This document shows positions 1 through 8,006 of a stretch of DNA of 64,000 bases, piece after piece. The DNA comes from JBBAGC01 sp964491265 (GTDB taxonomy: Bacteria > Spirochaetota > UBA4802 > UBA5550). The stretch is from positions 1 through 64,000 of the forward strand of contig CAZBFP010000012.1 in NCBI GenBank assembly GCA_964491265.1. The letters run 5' to 3'. Within the stretch, counting starts at the first letter, position 1. Every line of letters begins with the position of its first letter. The position numbers and the translations under genes were made by a program. The notes beneath the pieces were generated by a model, which was not told where the DNA came from, searched no databases, and was given only the letters and a program-made list of their open reading frames with translations.

Positions 1-303
1 CACTATTAGCTGCATGATTTTTTTATAAAAAGAGTTGATTTTCATCATAGACGACACGCTCAGTACACCGCCCGGAGGGGGACTTATAAATTCTTTTAAA
101 AGATGGAAAGATCAGGATCACAGCCTTTAAGCCCCCCTCCGGGGGGTTTGGGGGGGGAGTTGCTAAACCGTGAAGCTCTTAACTTAATGACATTGCCCCA
201 CCCTTAGGAATATTTCTTTGCGTTCCCCCTTGACTTATTGTTTTTATTTAAGTATATTAAACCTTAAATATGAATAAATCTGATTCTGAATAAAGGCTGA
301 TCA
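1..303. other. Non-coding leader region with GC-rich hairpins
   Basis: No convincing gene is seen. Two GC-rich inverted stretches lie at about 71-86 and 131-146; the second is a perfect C6-TCC-like-G6 hairpin followed by a run of eight G at 150-157. They resemble the GC-rich cores of the dispersed repeats found elsewhere in the window, but the flanking repeat ends are not clear here. The right part carries the promoter listed separately. Confidence 0.5.
230..258 (+). promoter_or_regulatory. Sigma70-type promoter for the DUF3047 operon
   Basis: The -35 box TTGACT (230-235) and the -10 box TATATT (253-258) are separated by exactly 17 bases. Transcription would start near 265, giving a leader of about 40 bases before the ATG at 304. 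It could drive the DUF3047, MerA-like and TVP38 genes together. Confidence 0.65.
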
Positions 304-1008
304 ATGAAAAATATATTCTACATTTCACTCATTCTCCTTCTCATAGCATCTGCAGCTGTTCCGGAGAACCGCTTTATAAGGGAAGACTTCAATTCCAGGG
401 TCAGATGGGAACCGCTTACTTTCCCTAAAATTAAAAAACATAGTACCTACACAATTGTTAAAGAGGATAACAGAAACATACTTAAAGCTGAATCTAATGC
501 ATCCGCCTCCGGATTAATTCTAAAGGAGAAATTCAATGTTTATACATACCCTGCAGTTAAATGGAGATGGAAAATTGACAATGTATTTAAAAGCGGCGAT
601 GCACGGTTAAAAAAAGGTGACGACTACCCCATAAGGGTATATGTGATTTTTAAATATAATCCTGAAAAAGCAAATCTTGCAACACGTGCGCAATATAGCG
701 CTGCGAAACTTATCTATGGAGAATACCCGCCCCACAGCTCACTTAATTATATCTGGGCAAACAGAAAACATTCTTCAGCAATTTTAACAAGCCCCTACAC
801 TGACAGGTCAAAAATGATTATACTTCAGCATGGAGAGAGCAGGAAGGGGGAATGGATTGATGAAAGGGTAAATATACTTAATGACTATCGAAAAGCATTC
901 GGTGAGGATCCTCCGGAAATAGCAGGAATAGCTATAATGAGTGATTCTGATAATACAGGGGAGTCATCAACTGCTTATATTGAATATATTGAAATTGGGG
1001 AAAGGTAG
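304..1008 (+). CDS. DUF3047 family exported protein
   Basis: A 234-residue protein of the DUF3047 family (PF11249), whose function is unknown. Residues 1-20 form a signal peptide, so the protein should be periplasmic or envelope-associated. Family hallmarks are the aromatic-basic motif KWRWK at 86-90 and the segment around 103-116 (KKGDDYPIRVYVIF). The C-terminal part (ISIAIMSDSDNT-like region, about 204-215) also fits. It is the first gene behind a good promoter and ends 9 bases before the next gene, so it is probably co-transcribed with the flavoprotein. DUF3047 proteins may bind carbohydrate or lipid through a beta-sandwich, but that is only a guess from fold appearance. Confidence 0.8.
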   Translation: MKNIFYISLILLLIASAAVPENRFIREDFNSRVRWEPLTFPKIKKHSTYTIVKEDNRNILKAESNASASGLILKEKFNVYTYPAVKWRWKIDNVFKSGDARLKKGDDYPIRVYVIFKYNPEKANLATRAQYSAAKLIYGEYPPHSSLNYIWANRKHSSAILTSPYTDRSKMIILQHGESRKGEWIDERVNILNDYRKAFGEDPPEIAGIAIMSDSDNTGESSTAYIEYIEIGER

Positions 1009-1017
1009 GAAGTCTAT

Positions 1018-2451
1018 ATGAGAAAATATGATTTTGATGTACTTGTAATTGGAGAGGGATCTGCAGGGCTTACTGCAGCAAAACTTGCTTCAGGCCTGGG
1101 TAAAAAAACTGCAATGGCAGACAGGGAAAAACTTGGCGGTGAATGCACCTGGACAGGCTGCATACCCAGCAAAGCCCTGCTTAAATCATCTGCAGCATAC
1201 AGATCGCTTTTCACTATGGATAAACTTGGTATAAAACCGGGCCTTAAAGAGAAAGATTTTAAAACAAGTGAAATTTTCAAGAAGGTGCAGGATATCAGGG
1301 AGAATGTATACAACAGCCATCCGCCTGCTGCATTTGAGGAAGCGGGCATTAAGGTTTTTGAACATAAGCATGCGCAGTTTATTGACAACCACAATGTGCG
1401 GATTGGTGATAAGGAATATTCAGCTGATAAAATAATAATCGCAACCGGGTCAAGTCCGTCAATCCCGCCCATACCCGGTTTGTCAGGTGTGGAATACAGG
1501 ACCAACCAGAATATTTTCGACCTTAAACAGGTCCCTGCGAGTATAATAATCATAGGGGGGGGAGCTATTGGCGCGGAAATGGCAACAGCATTTGCCCAGC
1601 TCGGATCAGATGTAACTATTCTTGAAGCAGAGGGGAACATTCTCCCAAGAGAAGAGAGGGAGGTTTCATCATTCATTACTGAAGAGATGGAATCTCTTGG
1701 CATAAAAATTTATACCGGAATTTCTATAAAAGAGGTTTTCGGTAAAGCTGTAAAAAAAGTAATGATCGAAGAGGATGGAGAGAAAAAAACTTTTTCCGCA
1801 GCAGAAATTTTTGTTGCAGCAGGGAGAAAGCCGAATATTGAGGGGCTCTCACTTGAGCTTGCGGGGGTTCATTACAGCTCAAAAGGGATAACAACTGATG
1901 AGTACATGCAAACAAGCGCAAAAAATATTTATGCCTGCGGTGATGTTGCAGGCCCCTACCAGTTCAGCCACATGGCAGGATACCAGGCAAAGGTGGCTGT
2001 GTCCAATGCCCTCCTCCCATTCAAAAAGAAAGCTGACTACAGTAATGTGCCCTGGATAACCTTTACATCACCTGAATGCGCCAGAAGCGGACTAACAGAG
2101 GCTGAGGCCCGGGAAATGTTCGGCACAGGAATAAAGATTTTCCGCAAGGAGTATGAGCACCTGGATAGATCAATAACTGACAGAAACCTCAGAGGATTTG
2201 CAAAAGTTATTACACGAAAAAACGGTAAAATAATCGGTATACATATATGCGGAGAAAGGGCCGGAGAGGTTATGCATGAACTCCACCTTGCCAAAACAAT
2301 GGGGATACCACTTTATAAGCTGCAGAAGGTTATTCATGCCTATCCTTCATATTCCGACATTATTAAGGATATTTCAAAAGATGCCTATATTGACAGAATT
2401 ATGAGCAACCCGGTTGTCAAATTTATATCATTTCTAAGAGGAAGAAAATAG
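1018..2451 (+). CDS. MerA-like pyridine nucleotide-disulfide oxidoreductase
   Basis: A 477-residue FAD/NAD(P)H disulfide reductase of the dihydrolipoamide dehydrogenase/mercuric reductase class. The FAD-binding GxGxxG is at 12-17. The redox-active pair is C43 and C48 in the CxxxxC motif. A second Rossmann motif (IGGGAIGAE) starts near 178, and the FAD ATP-ring motif is YACGDVAG. The C-terminal dimerisation domain has H440-A-Y-P, where lipoamide dehydrogenases have HxHPT followed by E, so the usual catalytic His is Tyr here. There is no N-terminal NmerA domain and no C-terminal Cys pair, so mercury reduction is not supported. Subfamilies with this Tyr variant are often linked to TVP38 membrane proteins, as here. 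The substrate is unknown. Confidence 0.85.
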   Translation: MRKYDFDVLVIGEGSAGLTAAKLASGLGKKTAMADREKLGGECTWTGCIPSKALLKSSAAYRSLFTMDKLGIKPGLKEKDFKTSEIFKKVQDIRENVYNSHPPAAFEEAGIKVFEHKHAQFIDNHNVRIGDKEYSADKIIIATGSSPSIPPIPGLSGVEYRTNQNIFDLKQVPASIIIIGGGAIGAEMATAFAQLGSDVTILEAEGNILPREEREVSSFITEEMESLGIKIYTGISIKEVFGKAVKKVMIEEDGEKKTFSAAEIFVAAGRKPNIEGLSLELAGVHYSSKGITTDEYMQTSAKNIYACGDVAGPYQFSHMAGYQAKVAVSNALLPFKKKADYSNVPWITFTSPECARSGLTEAEAREMFGTGIKIFRKEYEHLDRSITDRNLRGFAKVITRKNGKIIGIHICGERAGEVMHELHLAKTMGIPLYKLQKVIHAYPSYSDIIKDISKDAYIDRIMSNPVVKFISFLRGRK

Positions 2452-2465
2452 ATGGAACCAGAAAT

Positions 2466-2565
2466 AGTTCCTGATTTTTTTAAAATATAAAATGCTCTAT
2501 CCTCCACGCCGCCAAAGGGGGCGGGTAGAACTAATCTTTAATTTCTTTACTAAAAGACTTTATAA
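2466..2565. repeat. Divergent copy of the dispersed ~120-bp repeat (family A)
   Basis: Between the flavoprotein and TVP38 genes. The segment reading AAATGCTCTAT at about 2490-2500 is followed by a GC-rich hairpin (2506-2525), then by an AT-rich arm ending CTTTACTAAAAG. This parallels the architecture of the clear copies at 3.3, 24.6 and 40.3 kb, but the terminal sequences are more diverged, so membership is tentative. Confidence 0.35.
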
Positions 2566-2574
2566 GGAAAAAAA

Positions 2575-3249
2575 ATGATGAAATATAAAAAATTACTCCT
2601 TCTTGCAATTCTTGCGGCTGTTTTTACTATATCCTATTTTGCCGGTCTCTGGGATTACCTTACCTTTGAGTACTACAAGGCAAACAGGGATGCACTGAGC
2701 AGTGCGGTTAAGGAAAACTATACCCTTTCTTCAATAATATTTACTTCTGTTTATATTGCGGTTACTGCTCTTTCAATACCTGGCGCCACAATTATGACAC
2801 TTACCGGCGGTTACATTTTCGGTTATGCCGGAGTCATTCATGTAAATATAGGCGCCACAGCAGGTGCAACAGCAGCTTTTGCAGCTGCAAGATATATTGC
2901 CGGTGAATCTCTTCAGAAAAAATACGCGGACAAACTGGAGCGGTTAAACCGGGAACTGGAAGCAAACGGCAGGAATTATCTGCTCATGCTCAGATTCATT
3001 TTTGTTTTTCCATTTTTTCTCCTCAATCTTCTTGCAGGCCTTACGAAAATTCCCATCACTACTTTTGTGTGGACCACATCTCTTGGTATACTCCCCGGTT
3101 CAATAGCATATATTTACGCCGGGAAACAGATACAGAATATCGATTCACCATCAGACATATTTACATTAAATATGATGCTTGCATTTATTTTCCTGGGAGT
3201 TGTTGCACTCCTTCCTGTGATTATTCAGAAAATTTTCAGGAAAAAATAA
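2575..3249 (+). CDS. TVP38/TMEM64 (SNARE-associated/VTT) family membrane protein
   Basis: A 224-residue inner-membrane protein of the VTT/DedA-like superfamily. It has a first transmembrane segment near 8-25, a central hydrophobic block carrying the family signature around 79-108 (GGYIFG, then small-residue-rich GATAGAT and FAAARY), and a second conserved block near 141-160 (RFIFVFPFFLLNLLAG). Further helices run to the basic C-terminus. VTT proteins act in membrane lipid scrambling or transport; the exact role of bacterial TVP38 proteins is unsettled. It follows the MerA-like gene by 123 bases, an association common in bacteria, which suggests a shared membrane redox or detoxification role. 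Confidence 0.85.
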   Translation: MMKYKKLLLLAILAAVFTISYFAGLWDYLTFEYYKANRDALSSAVKENYTLSSIIFTSVYIAVTALSIPGATIMTLTGGYIFGYAGVIHVNIGATAGATAAFAAARYIAGESLQKKYADKLERLNRELEANGRNYLLMLRFIFVFPFFLLNLLAGLTKIPITTFVWTTSLGILPGSIAYIYAGKQIQNIDSPSDIFTLNMMLAFIFLGVVALLPVIIQKIFRKK

Positions 3250-3258
3250 ATAGAATTA

Positions 3259-3377
3259 ACGATAATTCCTAAAAATGTATTTTAGTGTAAAAATGGGAAC
3301 TTTTATACCCCCGCCGCCTCCGGCGGCGGGGGTAATAGAACATTTTTAACAATAATAAGTTTAGGAATAAACACTGA
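3259..3377. repeat. Dispersed ~120-bp repeat, family A, full copy
   Basis: One end reads ATAATTCCTAAAAATGTATT; the other, read inward from 3377 on the minus strand, reads CAGTGTTTATTCCTAAACTT. Both ends share the short inverted motif (T)TATTCCTAAA. The core is a perfect GC-rich hairpin at 3306-3334 with 13-base arms and a TCC loop. Comparable copies lie near 24.6, 40.3 and 36.4 kb. The hairpin may also terminate transcription of the TVP38 gene. Confidence 0.65.
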
Positions 3378-3400
3378 AAAAGAAATAAGGATAAAAAAAG

Positions 3401-3844
3401 ATGAAAAGTAATTTTATAATAGGATTTACCCTTTCAGGACTCATGGCCCTGGGGAGCTGTTCAGCAAAAAACAATCTCTCTCTTGGGCTGGAAAATGGAG
3501 AGCTGAAAAAATGCCCCTCTTCACCTAACTGTGTTTCATCATTTGAAAAAGATTCTTCACACTCTATTGAACCATTATTATACAGCACAACAAAAAATGA
3601 GGCTGCGGGTAAACTAAAATCTCTTGTACTTGGGATGAAAAGGACAACGCTGATAAACAAAACAGACGATTATATGCATTTTGAATTCAGGTCAAAAATT
3701 TTCAGGTTTGTTGATGATGTGGAATTTTACTTCCCTGACAATAAAAAAATAATTCATATCCGCTCAGCATCACGTACCGGCTATTCAGATATGGGTGTAA
3801 ACCGTAAAAGGATTGAAAAAATCAGAACTTTATTTTCAGAGTAA
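3401..3844 (+). CDS. DUF1499 family lipoprotein
   Basis: A 147-residue protein with a lipoprotein signal peptide; the lipobox ends at C20 (ALGSC), so it should be a membrane-anchored lipoprotein. The DUF1499 hallmark CPSSPNC spans C38-C44, followed by conserved segments ending in a region like IRSASRTGYSDMGVNRKR near 126-143. DUF1499 proteins are of unknown function. The gene stands alone between a dispersed repeat and the ABC transporter genes. Confidence 0.85.
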   Translation: MKSNFIIGFTLSGLMALGSCSAKNNLSLGLENGELKKCPSSPNCVSSFEKDSSHSIEPLLYSTTKNEAAGKLKSLVLGMKRTTLINKTDDYMHFEFRSKIFRFVDDVEFYFPDNKKIIHIRSASRTGYSDMGVNRKRIEKIRTLFSE

Positions 3845-4146
3845 TCCAAGTTAACCCCCTGTCCCCCAAAGGGGGCACCTGATAACAAGCACTTTAGCAT
3901 GTGGAATTTCTGTTGAATATTTGAATTGAAGCATTGAATATTAAAGATGAAGATGTATTAAATAAGAATGAAATTATAGAGATATAAAAATATAATTATC
4001 AAAGTGATAATAGATTAACACGTCCCCCCTTTGGGTAGACAGTGGGAAAAAGATTTAAAAAAAAATTTTTTTATCCCAACATTCCGGGAAAAAGCGTATA
4101 ATTTTTCCTGAATTACCTAACCTGAACAGGAGCAGATGGAAGAATA
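3845..4146. other. Intergenic region with short GC hairpin
   Basis: A 302-base non-coding stretch. Just after the stop codon a CCCCC-AAA-GGGGG hairpin sits at about 3864-3876, which could help end transcription although no T-run follows. A related C/G-rich motif recurs near 4023-4035. A TATAAT hexamer at 4097-4102 is a candidate -10 box for the ABC operon, but no convincing -35 box lies at the right distance. No TPP riboswitch core was recognised. Confidence 0.4.
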
Positions 4147-5115
4147 ATGTTTCTAAAAATATCAGGCTTGAATAAAGCTTACAGCAGTAAAAAAGTACTG
4201 AGCAATATTGACCTGACAATTAACAGAGGGGAACTTATATCAATAGTGGGGCCCTCCGGATCAGGAAAAACCACACTCCTTAAGATAATTGCGGGGATCG
4301 AGAATCACGATTCAGGGTCCCTTGAATTCAGTGAAAGAGAAAAAAATTTCTCCAACCCTATTCTGGTTTTCCAGGATTATCTCCTCTTCCCCAATATGAC
4401 GGTTTTTGAAAATATTGCATTTGGACTGAGAGCCAGAAATGAAACTCAATCCTCCCTGAACCGGAAAACAGGAGAGATCATGGAATTTTTCAGTATATCT
4501 GAACAGAGAAATTTATACCCTTCACAAATTTCAGCAGGGCAGAAACAGCGCACAGCAATAGCAAGGGCCCTTGTACTCAACCCCCCCATGCTCCTTCTGG
4601 ATGAGCCCTTTGCCAACCTGGACAAGGAGCTAAAGAACAGTACTGCATCATTCATAAAATCAACACAGGAAAAATTCGGCATAACAACTGTCAGTGTCAC
4701 CCATGATCTGAAAGAGGCATTTACAATTTCTGACAGAATAGCTGTAATGATTAACGGGGAAATTCTTCAGCATGATACACCCTATAATATCTACAGAAAC
4801 CCCGCATCCATCCCTGTAGCCCGCCTCCTGGGGGATATAAATATTATTCCTGCAGTATTACTTACAGGGATAAGTGATCAGGCCCCTGCGTCAGGTAAGT
4901 ATGTGTACATACGCCCGGAATCTATTTACTTAAAGCTGAGTGACAATTCAAATTCTCATGGAATAGTTGAGAGATCACACTTTGCCGGGCACTACTGGTC
5001 TGTGTATGTAAAATATAAAGGTTATGAACTCTTTTCATTCAACGGCAGTAATATTTTTAAGCCTGGTGACAGAGTAGATATAACTATTGATGAAATAATA
5101 GAATTCAGGGAGTAG
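4147..5115 (+). CDS. ABC transporter ATP-binding protein (YnjD-like)
   Basis: A 322-residue ATPase energising import through the two permeases downstream. Walker A is GPSGSGKTT at 35-43, followed by the Q-loop (VFQDY), a signature motif ISAGQKQR in place of the usual LSGGQ, Walker B (LLLDEP), the D-loop (ANLD) and the switch His in VTHD. After about residue 235 a C-terminal extension resembles a TOBE substrate-sensing domain (VYIRPESIYL), typical of the PotA/spermidine-iron-thiamine importer ATPases. The gene ends 3 bases before the binding-protein gene. Assignment to the Ynj type rests on the neighbouring YnjB-like protein. Confidence 0.85.
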   Translation: MFLKISGLNKAYSSKKVLSNIDLTINRGELISIVGPSGSGKTTLLKIIAGIENHDSGSLEFSEREKNFSNPILVFQDYLLFPNMTVFENIAFGLRARNETQSSLNRKTGEIMEFFSISEQRNLYPSQISAGQKQRTAIARALVLNPPMLLLDEPFANLDKELKNSTASFIKSTQEKFGITTVSVTHDLKEAFTISDRIAVMINGEILQHDTPYNIYRNPASIPVARLLGDINIIPAVLLTGISDQAPASGKYVYIRPESIYLKLSDNSNSHGIVERSHFAGHYWSVYVKYKGYELFSFNGSNIFKPGDRVDITIDEIIEFRE

Positions 5116-5118
5116 ACA

Positions 5119-6327
5119 ATGAAAAAAATTATTTTAATCGCAGCCCTTATTTTCACAGTATCATGTTCAGGTAAAAAGGGAAGTGAAGATGCAGTGTTCG
5201 AATCTTTTGAGGATACAATTAAAGCCGCTGAAAATACAACAGTAAGATTTGCCATGTGGGGAGGTTCATCCAGCATAAACAGCTGGATCGACACATACGC
5301 GGCACCGGAGCTGGAGAAGAGATACAAAATCAGGCTTGTGAGAATACCATCTGACGCGGCTGTTTTTGTTAATAAACTCCTTACAGAAAAACAGGCGGGG
5401 AGAGATACCGGCTCAATGGATCTTCTCTGGATAAACGGGGAGAATTTTAAAAATGCTAAAGAGAACGGACTCCTCTATGGACCGGTAAGCGGCAGTCTCC
5501 CCAACTTTGTAAAATATGTTGACCCTGAAACTGTTGAGTACGATTTCGGCTATCCTGTTGAAGGGTACGAAATCCCCTACGGAAGAGCTCAGTTTGTCTT
5601 TGAGTACGATTCAGCTGTAATAAAGGATGTGCCAGATACATACAAAAAACTTATGGAATGGGTTAAAAAAAATCCCGGGAAATTCACCTATCCCCAGCCC
5701 CCCGATTTCACAGGCTCAGCTTTTATTCGCCAGGTTTTTTACGCTGCAACAGGGGGATACAAACAATATCAGGGGGAGTATAACCGTGAACTCTTTGAAA
5801 AAAACAGAGAGAAAGCCATGGCTTATCTTAAAGAATTATCACCCCGCCTCTGGAACGACGGTAAAGTATACCCCAAAAGCCTGGCTGCACTTGAGACACT
5901 TTTTGAAAAAGGTGAGGTTCTCATATCCATGAACTACAACCAGGGGAATGCTGCCAACAAAATACTACAGGGGAGATACCCTTCAACAGTGAAAACATTT
6001 GTAATGAAGAACGGATCACTTTATAATACTCACTTTACTGCGATTCCATTTAATGCCCCCAACAAAGCCGGGGCAATGGTTGTGGCAAATTTTCTCCTTT
6101 CACCGGAGGCTCAGCTCTCCAAAAAAGATCCGGCCAACTGGGGCGATTTCCCTGTTCTGGAAATTTCGAAACTGCATGCGGAAATCCGGAAAAAGTTTAC
6201 TCTTTTAAATTCAGGTGGAGCCGTACTCCCTGTAGAGGTATTGGAGAAATATGCAGTACCTGAAATGTCGCCCCAATACCTGGAAGCGCTTGAAAAGGAA
6301 TGGGAGAAAGTATTTACCGGCAAATGA
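5119..6327 (+). CDS. ynjB: YnjB-like ABC transporter substrate-binding lipoprotein
   Basis: A 402-residue extracellular solute-binding protein. The N-terminus is a lipoprotein signal peptide with the lipobox Cys at about 16 (TVSCSG). The mature part matches the YnjB family pattern: MWGGSSSINSWID near 50, then DLLWINGENFKNAKENGLLYGP near 107-128, and AQFVFEYD. E. coli YnjB belongs to an importer of unproven substrate, predicted to be thiamine-related. The stop codon overlaps the next start (ATGA), indicating translational coupling with the permease. Confidence 0.85.
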   Translation: MKKIILIAALIFTVSCSGKKGSEDAVFESFEDTIKAAENTTVRFAMWGGSSSINSWIDTYAAPELEKRYKIRLVRIPSDAAVFVNKLLTEKQAGRDTGSMDLLWINGENFKNAKENGLLYGPVSGSLPNFVKYVDPETVEYDFGYPVEGYEIPYGRAQFVFEYDSAVIKDVPDTYKKLMEWVKKNPGKFTYPQPPDFTGSAFIRQVFYAATGGYKQYQGEYNRELFEKNREKAMAYLKELSPRLWNDGKVYPKSLAALETLFEKGEVLISMNYNQGNAANKILQGRYPSTVKTFVMKNGSLYNTHFTAIPFNAPNKAGAMVVANFLLSPEAQLSKKDPANWGDFPVLEISKLHAEIRKKFTLLNSGGAVLPVEVLEKYAVPEMSPQYLEALEKEWEKVFTGK

Positions 6328-7196
6328 ATTACAGCAGAATTAAAATATTATTATATCTGCTCCCTCTGCTCATACCTTTTTGTGTAATTTTTTTGAGCGG
6401 AATTTTTTTAGCAGTAATGCAGTCTATGGGTATTTTTGTTTTCAGCTACACATACCCGGAATATTTTTTTGCATACAGAGAGCTCTTCAGTCAGGGGTGG
6501 TTTTACCATTCCCTGGCCCTGACTCTCTTTGTTTCTCTTTCATCATCACTAATCTCGGTAATTGGCGGAATTTATATATCCTACAGGATATGGAAACTCC
6601 CTGAATCTTTAAAAAAATGGGGCATACTCACAAGAATCCCCCTCATTCTACCCCACATTACTGTGGGATTTATCGTAATTCTATTATTCAGCAGATCTGG
6701 ATTCTTTTCATCACTGAGCAATTTTCTCGGATTAACAGATTCAATGGAGAGCTTCCCCCTTATTCTCTACAGCAGGCTGGGGATTGATATAATACTTGCC
6801 GGTATATACAAGGAGACACCCTTTGCTGTTATTATGATATACGCTGTACTCTCCAGACTGGACAAAAGGCTGATCGAAACAGCTCTAATGCTGGGAGCCG
6901 GGAGCCGGCAGATTTTTATCCGCATTATCCTCCCCCACCTGGTCCCTGTAACAGGTACAGTTTTCATAATTCTTTTTATCTACAATATAGGGAGTTTTGA
7001 AATACCCTATGTTCTTGGAAGCAGCAATCCGGGAATGCTGAGTATAAGGATATTCGATTATTTTTTCCAGAAAGACCTGTCAATGCGCCCATTTGCAATG
7101 GCCATGCTTGTTGTAATTCTCATTTTTTCCACACTATTTATTTATCTCTACTCAAGACTGATTGCTGGTGTAGACATTCGCGACAGGAAGATATAA
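6324..7196 (+). CDS. ABC transporter permease, first subunit (YnjC N-half-like)
   Basis: A binding-protein-dependent inner-membrane permease of 290 residues from the ATG at 6324, which overlaps the stop of the preceding gene; an upstream in-frame ATG at 6300 is less likely. About six transmembrane helices are apparent. The cytoplasmic EAA-type loop that docks on the ATPase reads ETALMLGAGSRQ followed by ILPHLVP. In E. coli YnjC both permease halves are fused in one chain; here they are two genes, and this one corresponds to the first half. Its stop overlaps the start of the second permease (TAATG). Confidence 0.85.
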   Translation: MNYSRIKILLYLLPLLIPFCVIFLSGIFLAVMQSMGIFVFSYTYPEYFFAYRELFSQGWFYHSLALTLFVSLSSSLISVIGGIYISYRIWKLPESLKKWGILTRIPLILPHITVGFIVILLFSRSGFFSSLSNFLGLTDSMESFPLILYSRLGIDIILAGIYKETPFAVIMIYAVLSRLDKRLIETALMLGAGSRQIFIRIILPHLVPVTGTVFIILFIYNIGSFEIPYVLGSSNPGMLSIRIFDYFFQKDLSMRPFAMAMLVVILIFSTLFIYLYSRLIAGVDIRDRKI

Positions 7197-7981
7197 TGAA
7201 GCATAAAATATTTATTACTTTCATGATATTTTTCTTTCTTCTGCCTCCGGCTCTGCTCTCTATTTACACTTTCTCGCAGAACTGGCCATATCCTCAACTT
7301 CTCCCGACCTCATTAAGTCTGCACAGCTTCAATTATATAATATCGCAGAAATACGAAATACTGGCTTCCCTGTTTTCATCTTTTTTATACTCTATTTCAT
7401 CAGTTATACTCACCCTTGCAATAACCCTCCTCCCGGCCCGTATTTTTGCCTGGCGCAAATTCCGGGGGAGAATTATTCTTGAATCGCTCCTAATCACCCC
7501 TGCCCTCCTCCCTGCGATGCTCTTTGCCATGGGTGCTCACTATACTTTTTTAAAAGCAGGTATAACCGATTCATTTGCCGGAGTAGTGCTTATACTTACG
7601 ACAGTAAGCTACCCCTATATGCTCAGGGCCCTTACTGCAGGATTTATAGCATGCGGAGAAGATTCCGCGGTCTGTTCCAGAAATCTGGGAGCAGGCCCGT
7701 TGAGGACATTCATCTCAGTTGAGCTCCCGGTAATTTTCCCATCCATCGCTGCCGGCGGCTCTATTGTATTTCTGGTTTCCTTTTCAGAATACTTTCTGGT
7801 ATTCCTCATAGGAGGGGGGATTGTACCCTCATATTCCGGCTACCTCTTCCCTTTTCTCAATTCATCGGAGCATTCCATTTCTTCGCTGCTCACTCTTATT
7901 TTTCTTGTAATACCTATGATTCTTTTCTTTTCAATCGATATTCTTTTACGATTATATTATAGTAGAAGATATATGGTCTGA
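7196..7981 (+). CDS. ABC transporter permease, second subunit (YnjC C-half-like)
   Basis: A 261-residue permease with about six hydrophobic helices. The EAA-type loop reads SRNLGAGPLRTFISVELPVIFPSI, the usual ATPase-contact sequence. It begins one base inside the stop of the first permease gene, so the pair is translationally coupled and likely forms the heterodimeric pore. It is the last gene of the plus-strand transporter operon and converges on the sucrose synthase gene, with only about 25 bases between them and no clear terminator. Confidence 0.85.
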   Translation: MKHKIFITFMIFFFLLPPALLSIYTFSQNWPYPQLLPTSLSLHSFNYIISQKYEILASLFSSFLYSISSVILTLAITLLPARIFAWRKFRGRIILESLLITPALLPAMLFAMGAHYTFLKAGITDSFAGVVLILTTVSYPYMLRALTAGFIACGEDSAVCSRNLGAGPLRTFISVELPVIFPSIAAGGSIVFLVSFSEYFLVFLIGGGIVPSYSGYLFPFLNSSEHSISSLLTLIFLVIPMILFFSIDILLRLYYSRRYMV

Positions 7982-8006
7982 TTCAGCATCCTTTAAATCT
8001 TCAAGC

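Noticed and set aside
1555..1562. Run of eight G in the flavoprotein as a phase-variation tract
   Set aside because: It encodes the conserved GGG of the NAD-binding motif. GGG is a common Gly codon here, and similar runs occur elsewhere, so no contingency locus is supported.
1014..1703. Long antisense reading frame (229 codons) inside the MerA-like gene
   Set aside because: Low-complexity Ser/Pro/Leu-rich translation typical of an antisense shadow; the plus-strand gene has clear family motifs.
1018..2451. Mercuric reductase
   Set aside because: The fold and CxxxxC fit, but there is no NmerA domain, no C-terminal vicinal Cys pair and no other mer gene; only MerA-like was kept.
6300..6323. 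Upstream in-frame start of the first permease
   Set aside because: It would overlap the binding-protein gene by 28 bases; the ATG at 6324 forms the usual ATGA coupling and starts a normal permease N-terminus.
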